A DNA stretch of 64,000 nucleotides from Affinundibacterium nitidum (GCF_014284155.1 NZ_JACOFZ010000001.1:186001-250000), one strand, 5' to 3'; positions 9,313 through 20,826 are shown, numbered from the stretch's first letter. The notes: generated from the letters alone by a model not told the origin. Numbers and translations are program-made.

Positions 9313-12300
9313 ATGATGAATGACAATCAAATGATGCTCAACCGCCTGTCCATTGGCAGCTTAGGTGTTGACGAACATGATGCGGTAAGTGACTCACTCA
9401 ACACCGTAGATGATCTTTCTACCAGTTCACGTATAGATGTGAAAGGCATTCGTGCGGCGATCGCCAGAGTTGAAGCAGAAGCGAAGGCAACCGTCGCGGC
9501 AGAAAATCGTCTGCAGGCGGAACTCAAGGCAAAGATTCTTGCAGAAGAACGTGCTCAGACAGATGCTGCGGCAACGGAGATCGCTGAAAGTAAGATGGCA
9601 ACCGAAGAAAAGGAAATTGAATCGAGTCGAGCTCGCCTGGAAGCGGAATTAAGAGCCAAAGTCGGCAGCCAAGAAAGAATTGCGGCGATGACTCGTGAGA
9701 CGCAAGAGTTTCAAGAGCGTAGTTTGATTGATGAAGAAGCACGTGTGCAGGCAGAGCTCAGAGCAAAGAATGAAGCCGAGGCTAAGCTCAAAGCATTGGA
9801 ACAGATCAAACTGGATACTCAAATTAACTTCAAGGCAAAACTTGAAGCCGAAAAGCTTGCTGCAGAAGCCGAAAACGCAAAGCAATGGGCAGCGGAACGT
9901 TCAGCTGCTAACTATGCAGCACAACAGGAAGCAAAAGAACGTGCTCGTGTTGACGCCAAGATGGCGGAACTGGCGAGGGAGCGTGAACGTCAAGAGCGTG
10001 AAGCAAGACTAAACATGGAACGCTTGATCACTGTTCGCTCTGAGGCTCAACAAATTAACCGTGAGCGAGATCAAGCAGAGGCAATGGCACTTGAAGTGTC
10101 ATTGAATCGAACTCCTTTAGAAGTTCGTGCCCGTGAAGAGGCGCGCGGTAGAGCGATGCTAGAGCAGGAGTATCAAGCCATTGCGCAAGCAAGAGCTGAT
10201 TCTGAAAAGCGTGCTGCCGATGCGATTCAACTACGTTTGCAAGCAGAAGAAGAATTGATGGCAGCTGCAACACGACGAGAACAAGCGGAGAAAATAGCAG
10301 CTGCGGCGGCACAAGCACGTAGTGAGGCAGAAGAACAAATTCGATTGGCTACCGAGTCAAGAATTCAAGCAGAGAAAGAGCTGCAATCGAAGGCTCTGAT
10401 GCGCGTTGAGACCGAACAATACGCTGATGCTCATGCTCGTACCCGAATTGAAGCTGAGGAAAAAGCGAACGAAGAAGCGAAGCGCCGTCGTCATGCTGAA
10501 ATTGAAGCGGCGGAGATGGCAAAACAACGTCGTGAGGAGGAAGAACGGGCCAAAAAGTATGCAGAGGAGAAGTCAGCTTTAGAACGCGAGGCGGTGCAGT
10601 TGGCCAAAGATAAAGCGGATGCCGAGCGTAAAGCGTTGACAGCGATGAGCTTGCAAGCCGAGTACCTTAAGCGCGCCAATGAAGCTGCAAACTCTAAAGC
10701 GCAAAGCGTCATCGAATTAGCCAGAGCGGAGAAATTGCGCGCAGAGGCAGAACAAAGAGCCGCAAAAGCGATCGAAGCAAAAGTCCAAGCCGAGAAAAAA
10801 GTCATCGCAGAAAAAGAGATCTTGGCAAAGACGGAAGAGACGCAAGCTGAAGTGTTGGAGATGCAACACCAAGCTCAACAAGCGATCCGCATTGCCCAAG
10901 AAACCAAGTGCGTTGCTGAGAAAATTGCGCTCGAAAACACTGTCGAGAACGTCAAGTTGGGTCAACAATTGGCGATGATGGCGATTCAAAAGAATGAAGA
11001 CAGCAAAGCTCTACTCGAACTACAACAAGCTCGTGTAGAAAGCGAAGGCGAAGCCCTACAACTGATTCAAGAAAAACTGGCGGTAGAAAAACGGCGTGCA
11101 GAGTCCGCCGAAAAGCTCTTACAGGCAACTCAGGAGAAACTCTCTGCGGAGAAGGAGGCTGAATGTGCTGCTGCTGCGCGTCTCAAAGCAGAAGAGGAAG
11201 CCATCGCATTAGCGACAAAAAAAGAGGCCTTAGAACGCCAGCAGCAACGAGCACTTGAAGCAAGCAGCGAAGCAGAACGCCAGGCGATCGAGCAGGCTCA
11301 ACTGCAGTCGGAATTGCAATGCAAAGCAGCATCACTTGCCTTATTGAAAGCGAAGCAAGTGGTCGAAATGCGCAAAGCGGAACAATTACGCCTTGAGGCT
11401 GAACGCGACGCTGCTCTTGCCGCACAAGAAAAATTGGAGGCAGAACGTGAAGCGGCGGAGCAAGTCCTTGAGCGTGCAAAGGCCGATCGTGAACACGCAC
11501 AGATGCTATTTGCTCGTCAAGAAAAGGAAAAAGAAGCAAAACTTGCGCGTCAAGAATTACTCTCTGCTGAGCAGACACGCCTACAAAAGATGACCGAACA
11601 TGCTGAGCTGCAAAAGCAAACGGCTAGTCTTGCAAAGACAAAAGCTGCAGAAGCGATTGAGCTAACACGTCTTATCAAACAACGCGAGGAAGAAGAGCGA
11701 AAAAAAATCGCGCTGATCGAGCAAAAGAAAACATTAGAACAACAACTCATTGCTGAAACAAAAGCAAAATCAGACGCTGAACAAGAGCTGATCCGCTTGA
11801 ATCAAGAGCGCCTCGCATCCGAGCAACAAATGCAGAAAGCGATTGCTGAAAAAGTCACAGCTGAGGAAAAACTAATCGCTCAGAATCAAGAAAAAATCCA
11901 ACTTGAGCAACAAATCAAAGAGGCTGCAGAACTCCGTGCCCAACGTGCATGTGAATTGGCAAACTTGGAAAAAACAAAATTATATGCTCAACAAACGGCT
12001 TTGGCTACGCTCGAAGAAATCACTGAGCTAGAAAAGAAGAAAGTGCATTCTACTGAAGAAGAAGCGCGTCTCCAAGCAGATCGCTTGCAGCAAGAGGTAC
12101 GCGCAAGCAAAGAGGCTGAGGAAAAACGTTTACTGGAAGTTGAAAATGCGCGCCTGGCCACAGAGAGATTGCATGCTGAAGAAGAGGGTAAACGTTTAGC
12201 GCAAGAAAAACTGGATGCGGAGCAAGAGCTTCATGCAAAAGTGCATGCCTATGCTGAGCTACAAGATCAAGCACGTCAGATCTTGGTGCAAAAACGCGCA

Positions 12301-14526
12301 CGCATACAAGAACTCGAAGTCGTAGCACAGGAACGTCTAAATGCAGACGCAATAGTATTGCAAACGACAAATGAGAAGATTCGACTCGAAACAGAAGCTG
12401 TCACTTTACTTAAATCGCAAAACGAAGTGGAAACTGCGGCCTTAAAATTGGCTGAAATTAATGTTGAACAAGCGATCCTAGCAAAGGCGGAGGCAGAGGC
12501 CGCTTTAGTCAAGGAATCTGAACTTCATGCAACTATCAAGGCCAATCTCGACGCTCAAATGCTGTTTAATCGTTTGATGCAAGAAAGGCTCGATGAAGAA
12601 CTAAATCTTCATAAGCTTCATCAGGAACGTATCGAACAAGAACAGCATACTTTAGATTCTCTGAAATGCTCACAAGCAGCGGAGCAGAACGCGCTAGCTG
12701 AAGCTGCTAGGCTCCAGAAAACCGAAGAGGAAAAGCGTGCGCTTGCGATTCAAAAACAAGAATTAGAGCAAGCGACTCGACTTGAACTCGAAAAACTCAA
12801 TGCGGAAGAGCAAGCCTATCTCGCCTTAGCGGAGAAGGAAAAAATCGCCCGTTTGCAAGCAACGGCAGCACTCGAAGCAAAAAATGAATCACTGCAGAAA
12901 ACGATTACTTTGGCCGAAGAAAAGAATCAAGTAGAAACTGCGCTCACACATGAGATCGATCAGAAGCTCGCTGAAGAACAACGCGCAATGGCAGCTTTGA
13001 GTGAACGATTACGTTATGAAGCGATGTTGGCGGAGACTGAGCGCCAACGTGCTGAACAAGAGCGCTTAGCAAAACAAATTATTGAAGAGAAATTTGGGGC
13101 TGAAAATGCTTTGTTTGTTGTTTCACGTGAGCACGCGGAGGCTCAACGCACAGCATTAATGACTATAGAAGCACGGTTATCTGAAGCGCAGGAATTGAAT
13201 CAATTTGAACAACAACGTGCGAAACAAGAGTCTGAAGAATTAAAACTGGTACAGCAAAAGCTGGCAGCGGAACAAGTTTTAATCGACGAAATAGAAAAGC
13301 GTAAAGCGACTGAACAGGCTTATTTGGAAGAATACGAGCGTCGAATCGTTGCTGAACAAGAAGCACGTATTGCCTTACAAAATCGATTGACAGCCGAAAC
13401 CGAAGCACGCGTCTTGGCGGACCAGCAAAAGCAAATTGAAGATGCACTGACAGCGACCGCCCAAGCAAACGCGAATGAATTGTTTCAAGTGCAGCAAGCC
13501 ACAATGACCCGTATGGAGTTTGAAACAAAGCAAGCGGAGCGACTGCAAGAACAATTGGAGATCGAACAACAACTGGCATCTATGCACCAAGCTGCGCTTT
13601 GTGATATTGAAATGAAGTTGGAAGCTGAACGTTTGTTGTTGGAAGAATCCTCAAAACGTGCTGAGCTTGAACGTCAAACACGGTTGCAAGCCGAACTTCG
13701 TTTGCATGCCGAGCAAGAAGCAACGATACAACAACAAGCTAAGTTAGAGTCAGAAGTTGACCTTACGTTAGCAGCAAATGCCTGCACAGAACAAGAACAG
13801 CTTCGCCTGCAAGCCCAGTCAAAAGCCCGTGAAGAGCAAATGGCTTTGCGCGCTGTCGAACTAGAAAATACGGAGATTGAGAAACAGGTGGCGCATTTAT
13901 TGGCAGAACAGATTGTGCAAGCTCAAGAATTGCGTGCTCAAAATACGCTTCGCTTAGAACGTGAGACTGAAGCCGCCCGCTTGTTGCAAGAAAGAGTTGA
14001 TGCTGAACGACAAGCTGCGGAACAAGTCAAACAACAACTGGTGCAGGAGCAAGAGCGTTTGCAGCAAGTGGCGGACCTGAAACAAGAACTGTCACAAACT
14101 GTCGCGGAACAGCATGCACACGCAAATGTCTTGGAACAAGAAATTAATCGTGAAAAACAAGAAGCACAAGCCTTAGCATCTGCCTTAATGCAGCGATTGA
14201 TGTCTGATAAAGCCCAACATCAACAATGGTGTTCTAAAGCGAAAGAGGTGCTGGACGCATCGCCAGTGGAAGCGCCAAGTTTCATGATGCCTGTTTCTAC
14301 CACAAAATCTAAGTGGCGTTCACCAGCGTTGTTTAGCGTATTAGTCAGTATTGGTCTGGTCGGTGCAGCAAGCTGGGGTGTTTTGCAAGCGCAGGAAGCG
14401 CCATCAGCTTTGGCGATGACGAAGACAAATAAAGCGAGTAAAGCGAAAGCACCAATCGTACAACAAGACGATACCTTCAAGATGAGCTACCAATTGAATA
14501 CGGCTGGCACAAATCAAAAAATGTAA
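9313..14526 (+). CDS. Giant tail-anchored coiled-coil protein, unknown function
   Basis: About 1737 aa. After a 50-residue N-terminal segment, residues about 55-1640 are an almost unbroken Ala/Glu/Gln/Arg/Lys/Leu-rich heptad-like coiled coil with short recurring blocks (EKLAAEQ, AEEEAIAL, LEAERxAA types), very few Pro or Gly and few aromatics. One hydrophobic segment, PALFSVLVSIGLVGAASWGV near residue 1680, is followed by about 55 polar residues. If it is a single continuous helix it would be roughly 240 nm long. ATG 9313 or 9316 is preferred because GAGG lies just upstream; the frame is also open from a TTG at 9262. Single gene, ended by a strong terminator. No enzymatic domain seen. It could be a cytoplasmic scaffold anchored to the inner membrane; this is inference. 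Confidence 0.85.
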   Translation: MMNDNQMMLNRLSIGSLGVDEHDAVSDSLNTVDDLSTSSRIDVKGIRAAIARVEAEAKATVAAENRLQAELKAKILAEERAQTDAAATEIAESKMATEEKEIESSRARLEAELRAKVGSQERIAAMTRETQEFQERSLIDEEARVQAELRAKNEAEAKLKALEQIKLDTQINFKAKLEAEKLAAEAENAKQWAAERSAANYAAQQEAKERARVDAKMAELARERERQEREARLNMERLITVRSEAQQINRERDQAEAMALEVSLNRTPLEVRAREEARGRAMLEQEYQAIAQARADSEKRAADAIQLRLQAEEELMAAATRREQAEKIAAAAAQARSEAEEQIRLATESRIQAEKELQSKALMRVETEQYADAHARTRIEAEEKANEEAKRRRHAEIEAAEMAKQRREEEERAKKYAEEKSALEREAVQLAKDKADAERKALTAMSLQAEYLKRANEAANSKAQSVIELARAEKLRAEAEQRAAKAIEAKVQAEKKVIAEKEILAKTEETQAEVLEMQHQAQQAIRIAQETKCVAEKIALENTVENVKLGQQLAMMAIQKNEDSKALLELQQARVESEGEALQLIQEKLAVEKRRAESAEKLLQATQEKLSAEKEAECAAAARLKAEEEAIALATKKEALERQQQRALEASSEAERQAIEQAQLQSELQCKAASLALLKAKQVVEMRKAEQLRLEAERDAALAAQEKLEAEREAAEQVLERAKADREHAQMLFARQEKEKEAKLARQELLSAEQTRLQKMTEHAELQKQTASLAKTKAAEAIELTRLIKQREEEERKKIALIEQKKTLEQQLIAETKAKSDAEQELIRLNQERLASEQQMQKAIAEKVTAEEKLIAQNQEKIQLEQQIKEAAELRAQRACELANLEKTKLYAQQTALATLEEITELEKKKVHSTEEEARLQADRLQQEVRASKEAEEKRLLEVENARLATERLHAEEEGKRLAQEKLDAEQELHAKVHAYAELQDQARQILVQKRARIQELEVVAQERLNADAIVLQTTNEKIRLETEAVTLLKSQNEVETAALKLAEINVEQAILAKAEAEAALVKESELHATIKANLDAQMLFNRLMQERLDEELNLHKLHQERIEQEQHTLDSLKCSQAAEQNALAEAARLQKTEEEKRALAIQKQELEQATRLELEKLNAEEQAYLALAEKEKIARLQATAALEAKNESLQKTITLAEEKNQVETALTHEIDQKLAEEQRAMAALSERLRYEAMLAETERQRAEQERLAKQIIEEKFGAENALFVVSREHAEAQRTALMTIEARLSEAQELNQFEQQRAKQESEELKLVQQKLAAEQVLIDEIEKRKATEQAYLEEYERRIVAEQEARIALQNRLTAETEARVLADQQKQIEDALTATAQANANELFQVQQATMTRMEFETKQAERLQEQLEIEQQLASMHQAALCDIEMKLEAERLLLEESSKRAELERQTRLQAELRLHAEQEATIQQQAKLESEVDLTLAANACTEQEQLRLQAQSKAREEQMALRAVELENTEIEKQVAHLLAEQIVQAQELRAQNTLRLERETEAARLLQERVDAERQAAEQVKQQLVQEQERLQQVADLKQELSQTVAEQHAHANVLEQEINREKQEAQALASALMQRLMSDKAQHQQWCSKAKEVLDASPVEAPSFMMPVSTTKSKWRSPALFSVLVSIGLVGAASWGVLQAQEAPSALAMTKTNKASKAKAPIVQQDDTFKMSYQLNTAGTNQKM

Positions 14527-14552
14527 GCTGGATAGGGGCTAGGGAATGAAAT

Positions 14553-14583
14553 AAAAACGCCGGCGAATAACCGGCGTTTTTTA
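14553..14583. terminator. Bidirectional Rho-independent terminator
   Basis: AAAAACGCCGG, short spacer, CCGGCGTTTTTT. The strong GC stem is flanked by an A-run on one side and a T-run on the other, so it can serve both the giant coiled-coil gene (plus) and the convergent histidine kinase gene (minus). Confidence 0.9.
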
Positions 14584-15936
14584 TTTTCCTATAGGTAAGA
14601 AAATACTTATTTGCAGACCGCCATGCTCATGGTTACGAATCTGAATTTTGCCACTATGGCGCTTAACAATTCGTTCAACGATCGCGAGGCCGAGTCCCGA
14701 GCCATTGGCCTGACCTCGAGCGAGATCCAGACGCGTAAAAGGTTGCAGCATACGACTAAGTTCTGACTCAGGGACGCCAGGTCCATAGTCTCTAATGAAT
14801 AATAGGGTACGCTTAACTCCATCTAACTCTGTTAGCTTACATTCGACATCCAGCTTGAGTTTGCCATCTGTAGTTGAACGGCCATATCGCCTAGCATTCT
14901 CTAATAAATTACTAATACATCGTTTGATTTCAATTTCAATGCCATTAATCCATAAGTTAGAGTCGATGTTGAGATTAATCTCGCAGCTTTCTAGACGTCG
15001 ATACTGAGTAGCGATTTGTTCACAGATCAGACCAAGGTCGACGGAAGTGATTGTATGGTCTTCAAATGGTTTTGCATAATCTAAAAATTGATTAATGATA
15101 CTGTCCATCTGACTTAGATCAGCCTGCATTCCTGATCTCGCACTATCATCTAATGGTGCCATCTCAACTTCTAACTGCATACGTGTAATCGGTGTTCGTA
15201 AATCGTGTGAAATGCCGGCCAAAATTAGTGCACGGTCTTGCTCGATGCGAGCTAAGTCTGACACCATTTGGTTGAAGCTGATATTTGTTTCTTTAATCTC
15301 ACGGGCTCCAGTTTCGGGCAAAGGAGAGGGCTTTCGTCCGTTTGCTAACTCTCTCGCCGTAGCGCTCAAGCGTGATAAAGGATTATTGATCAACTTGGAA
15401 ATAAAGATTGCGCCGATTAATGTCAAAACCAAAGTCACTGAGGCCCAGCCAAGAATTTGCAATCCCGTTTCGTCTTGGATACGATCAGGTTCCAAACGAA
15501 GCCAGTACTGATCCGCTTCAATATTAAAGCTCAGCCAAAAACCTGCCTCGCCATTAACCTCTTTCGCAAATCGCGTTTCAACACCTAGTTTCTGACGTAT
15601 TCTTTGACTGAGTTCGTTGAAGAATGGGTCATTGTCTGGCGTGATAATTTCGTCTTCATCCTCAAGTAGGTAAATTCGGATGCCTTCATTGCTGGCAAGA
15701 TCGATCAGAAGTTGTCGCCGCTTGTCTTCGGCTGAGTGAGTTAATGCAGCGCGGGTAATGGTCACCATGGACACTATCTGTCCGGAAATCTGTTGCGCAC
15801 GAGGCTTTCTTTCGACAACTTTAAAGCTGACAAACCACGTTGCCATGCTAGCAGTCACTAAAACACTTAGCAGAAAGAATGTCCGCCAAAAAAGGCCGCT
15901 TCTAAACCAAGGTAGAGGATTAAATTGGTATTGCAT
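14581..15936 (-). CDS. envZ: EnvZ-type sensor histidine kinase
   Basis: 451 aa inner-membrane sensor kinase. Membrane segment 1 near residues 16-38, a periplasmic domain of about 130 residues, membrane segment 2 near 165-187, a HAMP domain, the dimerisation/phosphorylation box GISHDLRTPITRMQLEVEM (His near residue 243), and HATPase motifs ENARRYGR (N box), RDYGPGVPE (G1) and GSGLGLAIV (G2). The H-box matches EnvZ-class kinases that partner OmpR. It starts 11 nt after the ompR-like gene stop, so the two are one operon. The stimulus is not predictable; calling it envZ is by class, not proven orthology. Confidence 0.88.
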   Translation of the reverse strand: MQYQFNPLPWFRSGLFWRTFFLLSVLVTASMATWFVSFKVVERKPRAQQISGQIVSMVTITRAALTHSAEDKRRQLLIDLASNEGIRIYLLEDEDEIITPDNDPFFNELSQRIRQKLGVETRFAKEVNGEAGFWLSFNIEADQYWLRLEPDRIQDETGLQILGWASVTLVLTLIGAIFISKLINNPLSRLSATARELANGRKPSPLPETGAREIKETNISFNQMVSDLARIEQDRALILAGISHDLRTPITRMQLEVEMAPLDDSARSGMQADLSQMDSIINQFLDYAKPFEDHTITSVDLGLICEQIATQYRRLESCEINLNIDSNLWINGIEIEIKRCISNLLENARRYGRSTTDGKLKLDVECKLTELDGVKRTLLFIRDYGPGVPESELSRMLQPFTRLDLARGQANGSGLGLAIVERIVKRHSGKIQIRNHEHGGLQISIFLPIGK

Positions 15937-15947
15937 TTAATGAAGAT

Positions 15948-16673
15948 CTATTTACCTTGTCCGTCGGAAATAAAGACATAACCTAGACCCCACACTGTTT
16001 GAATGTATTGCGGATTTGTTGGGTCAACTTCAATCAGTTTTCGCAATCTCGAGATCTGAACATCAAGGCTGCGATCGAACACTTCATACTCACGGCCACG
16101 AGCCAATTCCATTAGCTTTTCTCGTGATAGTGGTTGACGTGCATGGCGAGCGAACACTTTTAAGACAGAGAACTCACCGGTAGTGAGATTCACTGTTTCG
16201 CCCTTCCTTTTGAGACTGCGCGTGGAAAGGTCTAAACTGAATTCGCCGAATTCAAAAAGTTGAGATGACTCAGTTGGCGCACCTGGAACTTCGTCTGGCG
16301 CTTTTCGGCGTAATACCGCATTAATTCGAGCAACCAATTCTCTTGGGTTAAAAGGTTTCGGAAGGTAATCATCCGCCCCCATCTCTAGCCCGATGATTCG
16401 GTCCACTTCGTCCCCTTTGGCGGTCAACATAATGATAGGGGTATTATCGCCGGCACCACGCAAGCGACGACAAATCGCCAAGCCATCTTCTCCAGGTAAC
16501 ATTAGATCGAGCACGAGCAAGTCGTAGCGCTCTCTAATCCACAATTTATTCATTGCTACTGCGCTTTCGGCAACGACAACTTGAAAGCCTTGTTCTGTCA
16601 AATAGCGGCGTAGCAGGTCTCTCAAACGAACGTCGTCGTCTACCACTAAGATTTTGGATTTTGAATCACTCAT
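15948..16673 (-). CDS. ompR: OmpR-family response regulator
   Basis: 241 aa from ATG 16673 (MSDSKSKILVVDDD), chosen because GGGAAG sits directly upstream. The frame is open further to 16757, but that stretch looks non-coding. The receiver domain has acidic DDD near residues 13-15, phospho-acceptor Asp in LLVLDLMLPGEDG near residue 57, the conserved Lys in YLPKPFNPREL, and a C-terminal winged-helix trans_reg_C domain ending TVWGLGYVF. Paired with the downstream EnvZ-type kinase. The 282-bp divergent region toward the small secreted gene at 16956 probably carries its promoter. Confidence 0.93.
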   Translation of the reverse strand: MSDSKSKILVVDDDVRLRDLLRRYLTEQGFQVVVAESAVAMNKLWIRERYDLLVLDLMLPGEDGLAICRRLRGAGDNTPIIMLTAKGDEVDRIIGLEMGADDYLPKPFNPRELVARINAVLRRKAPDEVPGAPTESSQLFEFGEFSLDLSTRSLKRKGETVNLTTGEFSVLKVFARHARQPLSREKLMELARGREYEVFDRSLDVQISRLRKLIEVDPTNPQYIQTVWGLGYVFISDGQGK

Positions 16674-16955
16674 GATACTTCCCGAATATTGGATGAAATA
16701 GATGCTCGCAATTGCCTTTAGCGAGATCTTACTTGTAAAGGGATATCCGCAAAACAATTTTTTCTTGGTCTTTACAAACTGTTACAGACCTTACATAAAA
16801 GTGCTGTCATTGATGAGCTTCAAACGGTAGACTCAAGACATAAAAATTAACTTGGTCGTACCCTAGGGACGGCATAAAATAGAGGTAGTCGAAAAACCGC
16901 TGGCGGGAAGAGTGCGATTAACCACTAAAAATTGATTTTACCATCGAGAAGAATT

Positions 16956-17351
16956 TTGAAGACCTTGAAACACCTGCCGCTCGGAATCGGTTTTAGTATT
17001 TGCGCTTTGTTCATTGCGCAAGGGGCGGGCGCATCCCCTCAACAAGGTAAGGGCGGAGGAGTCCATCCCCGCTTTGAGGCGAAACAAAGACAGTTTCAGG
17101 AAATGCGTGCCAATCGTCAGGCTATGCGACAAGCAAAGCAGCAGAATCAAAAAGAGGGGGAGTCAATTCCAGCTCAAGCGGCTGGTGTGCAAGCTCAAAC
17201 ACCGCTTTCAAGTGCAGTGCAACAAAATCAAGGCCAGCTTGAAAGGGAACCTAATGTACGTTTTAATCGCTTGACTCCTGAGGAGCGTCAAGCGCTTCGA
17301 CGTCAAATCAAAGAGGCGCGCCGTGAAATTTATCTTCAGCGTCAACAATAA
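16956..17351 (+). CDS. Small exported Gln/Arg-rich protein
   Basis: 131 aa starting at TTG 16956 with GAGAAGAA just upstream; an in-frame TTG at 16932 is also possible. It has a signal peptide (KTLKHLPLGIGFSICALFIA, cleavage probably after GAGA), then a low-complexity mature part rich in Gln, Arg and Ala. The C-terminus RFNRLTPEERQALRRQIKEA resembles the short C-terminal helix of DUF3106-like or stress-related periplasmic proteins, but no function can be assigned. It is divergent from ompR and could be regulated by it; inference only. Confidence 0.7.
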   Translation: MKTLKHLPLGIGFSICALFIAQGAGASPQQGKGGGVHPRFEAKQRQFQEMRANRQAMRQAKQQNQKEGESIPAQAAGVQAQTPLSSAVQQNQGQLEREPNVRFNRLTPEERQALRRQIKEARREIYLQRQQ

Positions 17352-17379
17352 TAAAGTTTAAAAGTTGCTGGGGCGATGC

Positions 17380-17829
17380 TTAGCGACGATGTTGCTTCAT
17401 AATTTTTTGCTGTTCACGTTGCCAGTCGCGTTCTTTTTCTGTTTCCCGTTTGTCGTGCTGTTTCTTTCCCTTTGCCAACCCAATTTGGCACTTGATTCGC
17501 CCATTGAGGAAATGCAGATTCAAAGGAACCATGGTGTAACCCGAGCGCTCGACTTTGCCGATCAATTTCTTGATCTCTTCGGCATGCAAGAGAAGTTTTC
17601 TCGTTCGCACTGAATCGGGATGAATATGTGTTGACGCTGTTGGTAAGGCACCAATGTGTGCGCCAAACAAATAAATCTCAGCCCCTTTTACAATCACATA
17701 GGCCTCTTTTAGCTGCACGCGCCCAGCACGAATCGCTTTGACTTCCCAACCCTGTAAAACGATCCCAGCTTCGAATTGCTCTTCGATGAAATAGTCGTGA
17801 AAGGCCTTCTTATTATCTGCAATGCTCAT
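17380..17829 (-). CDS. smpB: SsrA-binding protein SmpB
   Basis: 149 aa tmRNA-binding protein needed for trans-translation and rescue of stalled ribosomes. Contains the family signatures [20 protein letters not shown] at the start, [39 protein letters not shown] and the basic C-terminal tail ([20 protein letters not shown]) that lies in the empty mRNA channel. Divergent from ratA with 113 nt between starts, the usual Burkholderiales arrangement. Confidence 0.97.
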   Translation of the reverse strand: MSIADNKKAFHDYFIEEQFEAGIVLQGWEVKAIRAGRVQLKEAYVIVKGAEIYLFGAHIGALPTASTHIHPDSVRTRKLLLHAEEIKKLIGKVERSGYTMVPLNLHFLNGRIKCQIGLAKGKKQHDKRETEKERDWQREQQKIMKQHRR

Positions 17830-17942
17830 GGAAAAAATCTTTTTGTTGTATTCGTTTATTTCTCGAAAATGGCTTTGATTTACGGTACTGCCATTGTTTC
17901 GGGTAAAATTTGGTTCGTGATCATATCAAATCAAGACTAATA

Positions 17943-18374
17943 ATGGCAGTCGTTCAAAAAAATGTCCTCGTCTCATTCAGCGCGGCACAAATGTTCGCTT
18001 TAGTAGAAAAGGTCGAAGACTATCCACAGTTTTTACCTTGGTGTGGAGGTGTGCAAGTCGCTGAGCGAACAAATGATCGACTCAAGGCGACATTATCTAT
18101 CAACTACCATGGTATCAAACAGAGTTTTACCACGGAAAACCATAATTCACCGCCAGATTCAATGGAAATGCGTCTAGTTGATGGGCCTTTTAAGCAATTG
18201 CATGGTACTTGGAAGTTCATACCGCTGCGAGATAATGCGTGCAAAATTGAGTTTAACCTAAAGTATGAATTTTCAAGCCGTTTACTTGAACATTTGATTG
18301 GACCAGTCTTCGGAAAAATCAGTAACAGCTTCGTCGATGCCTTTTGTGCTCGCGCTGAAGTAGTGTACAGATAA
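17943..18374 (+). CDS. ratA: RatA / COQ10-like START-domain protein
   Basis: 143 aa from ATG 17943 (MAVVQKNVLVSFSAAQMF). Polyketide-cyclase/START fold with the family features VEDYPQFLPWCGGV and GPFKQLHGTWKF. E. coli RatA was described as inhibiting 70S assembly, while COQ10 homologues bind ubiquinone and support respiration; the second role is the more general one. An in-frame GTG upstream at 17910 has no support. The next gene, an RnfH/RatB-like protein, follows after 22 nt, so the pair is an operon divergent from smpB. Confidence 0.9.
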   Translation: MAVVQKNVLVSFSAAQMFALVEKVEDYPQFLPWCGGVQVAERTNDRLKATLSINYHGIKQSFTTENHNSPPDSMEMRLVDGPFKQLHGTWKFIPLRDNACKIEFNLKYEFSSRLLEHLIGPVFGKISNSFVDAFCARAEVVYR

Positions 18375-18396
18375 ATGCCTTAAGTCCCTGCAAAAA

Positions 18397-18696
18397 ATGA
18401 AAATTCAAATTACATTCGCAGTCAAAATCGGAGACTCAGTGCGCCTGTTGCAAAGTGAGTTCGACCAAGCAACGACGATCGCCACAGCGTTGAGTCATTT
18501 CAGCGTAAGTGTGGAACAGGATGTTGGCACTTTGCTTTCCGAGGGGTGTGCTGTGAGTGTCTTTGGAAAAAAACGATCGCTCGAATCGATCTTGCAAAAT
18601 GGAGATCGAATTGAAGTATGTGCTCCTCTAATCGCGACGCCAATGGATTCAAGACGACGTCGCGCAAAAAGAGAGCACAAAGGCGGGAAAATGTAA
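18397..18696 (+). CDS. RnfH/RatB family ubiquitin-fold protein
   Basis: 99 aa, beta-grasp small protein of the RnfH family (UPF0125). It has the family pattern of an N-terminal strand pair, CAVSVFGKKRSLESILQNGDRIEVCAPL in the middle and a basic, disordered C-terminus with DSRRRRAKREHK. It sits in the conserved smpB-ratA-rnfH cluster. Molecular function in beta-proteobacteria is not established. Confidence 0.88.
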   Translation: MKIQITFAVKIGDSVRLLQSEFDQATTIATALSHFSVSVEQDVGTLLSEGCAVSVFGKKRSLESILQNGDRIEVCAPLIATPMDSRRRRAKREHKGGKM

Positions 18697-18721
18697 TGGT
18701 AATTTCGACTCTTTTGATTTG

Positions 18722-19243
18722 CTACTTACATTCGCTAGTTACTTTTTTTGCATCTGCCAATTCGCGTGCTCTTTGCCCCTCATCGAGAATGACACGCTCA
18801 CCATTTTGATCTCGTGATGAAATTACCATGCCGGCTTCGATGGATTGTTGGTAGGCCCGCGCCCGCGCACAATTTTTCTCCTTATCTTGTGCTTCTTTTT
18901 TGTCGGCTTCCGCTTTCTTCTCTGCCTCTTCTTTCGCTATCTTGCGCTTATTGAAGTCTTCATTCTTCGATGCGAGCGTCGCTGGCTTTTGTAATTTATC
19001 GATTTCACTCTTTGCCGCATTCTGATTGGCAGCGGACTCGGTTGATGACGCCGTCTCTATCACTCTTGTTTGTGAGCCAGGCGCCTTGATGATCTTATCC
19101 CTAGGCACGTTTTTTGGCGGAGGTTGATCTGAATATTGTTTCGAACCTTTTTCATTCAGCCACACATATTGCGCATACGTGCTTTGCATAAAAAGCATGC
19201 AGATCGCAAAAATACTTACTTTAGTTACATGTTGTTTTTTCAT
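18722..19243 (-). CDS. DUF4124-containing exported protein
   Basis: 173 aa. Signal peptide VSIFAICMLFMQSTYAQ, then a DUF4124-type start (YVWLNEKGSKQYSDQPPP), in which a small beta unit precedes a long charged helix. The remainder is a Lys/Glu/Ala-rich helical region (EEAEKKAEADKKEAQDKEK) ending with a Cys-containing segment CARARAYQQSIEAGMVISS. Likely periplasmic. This family commonly precedes guaB in Burkholderiales. Function unknown. Confidence 0.85.
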   Translation of the reverse strand: MKKQHVTKVSIFAICMLFMQSTYAQYVWLNEKGSKQYSDQPPPKNVPRDKIIKAPGSQTRVIETASSTESAANQNAAKSEIDKLQKPATLASKNEDFNKRKIAKEEAEKKAEADKKEAQDKEKNCARARAYQQSIEAGMVISSRDQNGERVILDEGQRARELADAKKVTSECK

Positions 19244-19333
19244 TTTTTATTCCAATTCCCCTAAAGTCGGTCACTTTTTATTAGATTTTAGCAAGAGTTT
19301 TACACGGAACGAGACGTATCGGCAAGTTTTCTG

Positions 19334-20826
<1,493 letters not shown>

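Noticed and set aside
11183-11578. 131-aa reading frame opposite the giant coiled-coil gene
   Set aside because: Long antisense frames arise from Ala/Glu/Gln/Lys codon bias in the coiled coil; no ribosome-binding site or recognisable domain.
16674-16757. N-terminal extension of the OmpR-like protein
   Set aside because: In-frame start upstream, but no ribosome-binding site and the extension is unlike receiver domains; ATG 16673 has GGGAAG directly in front.
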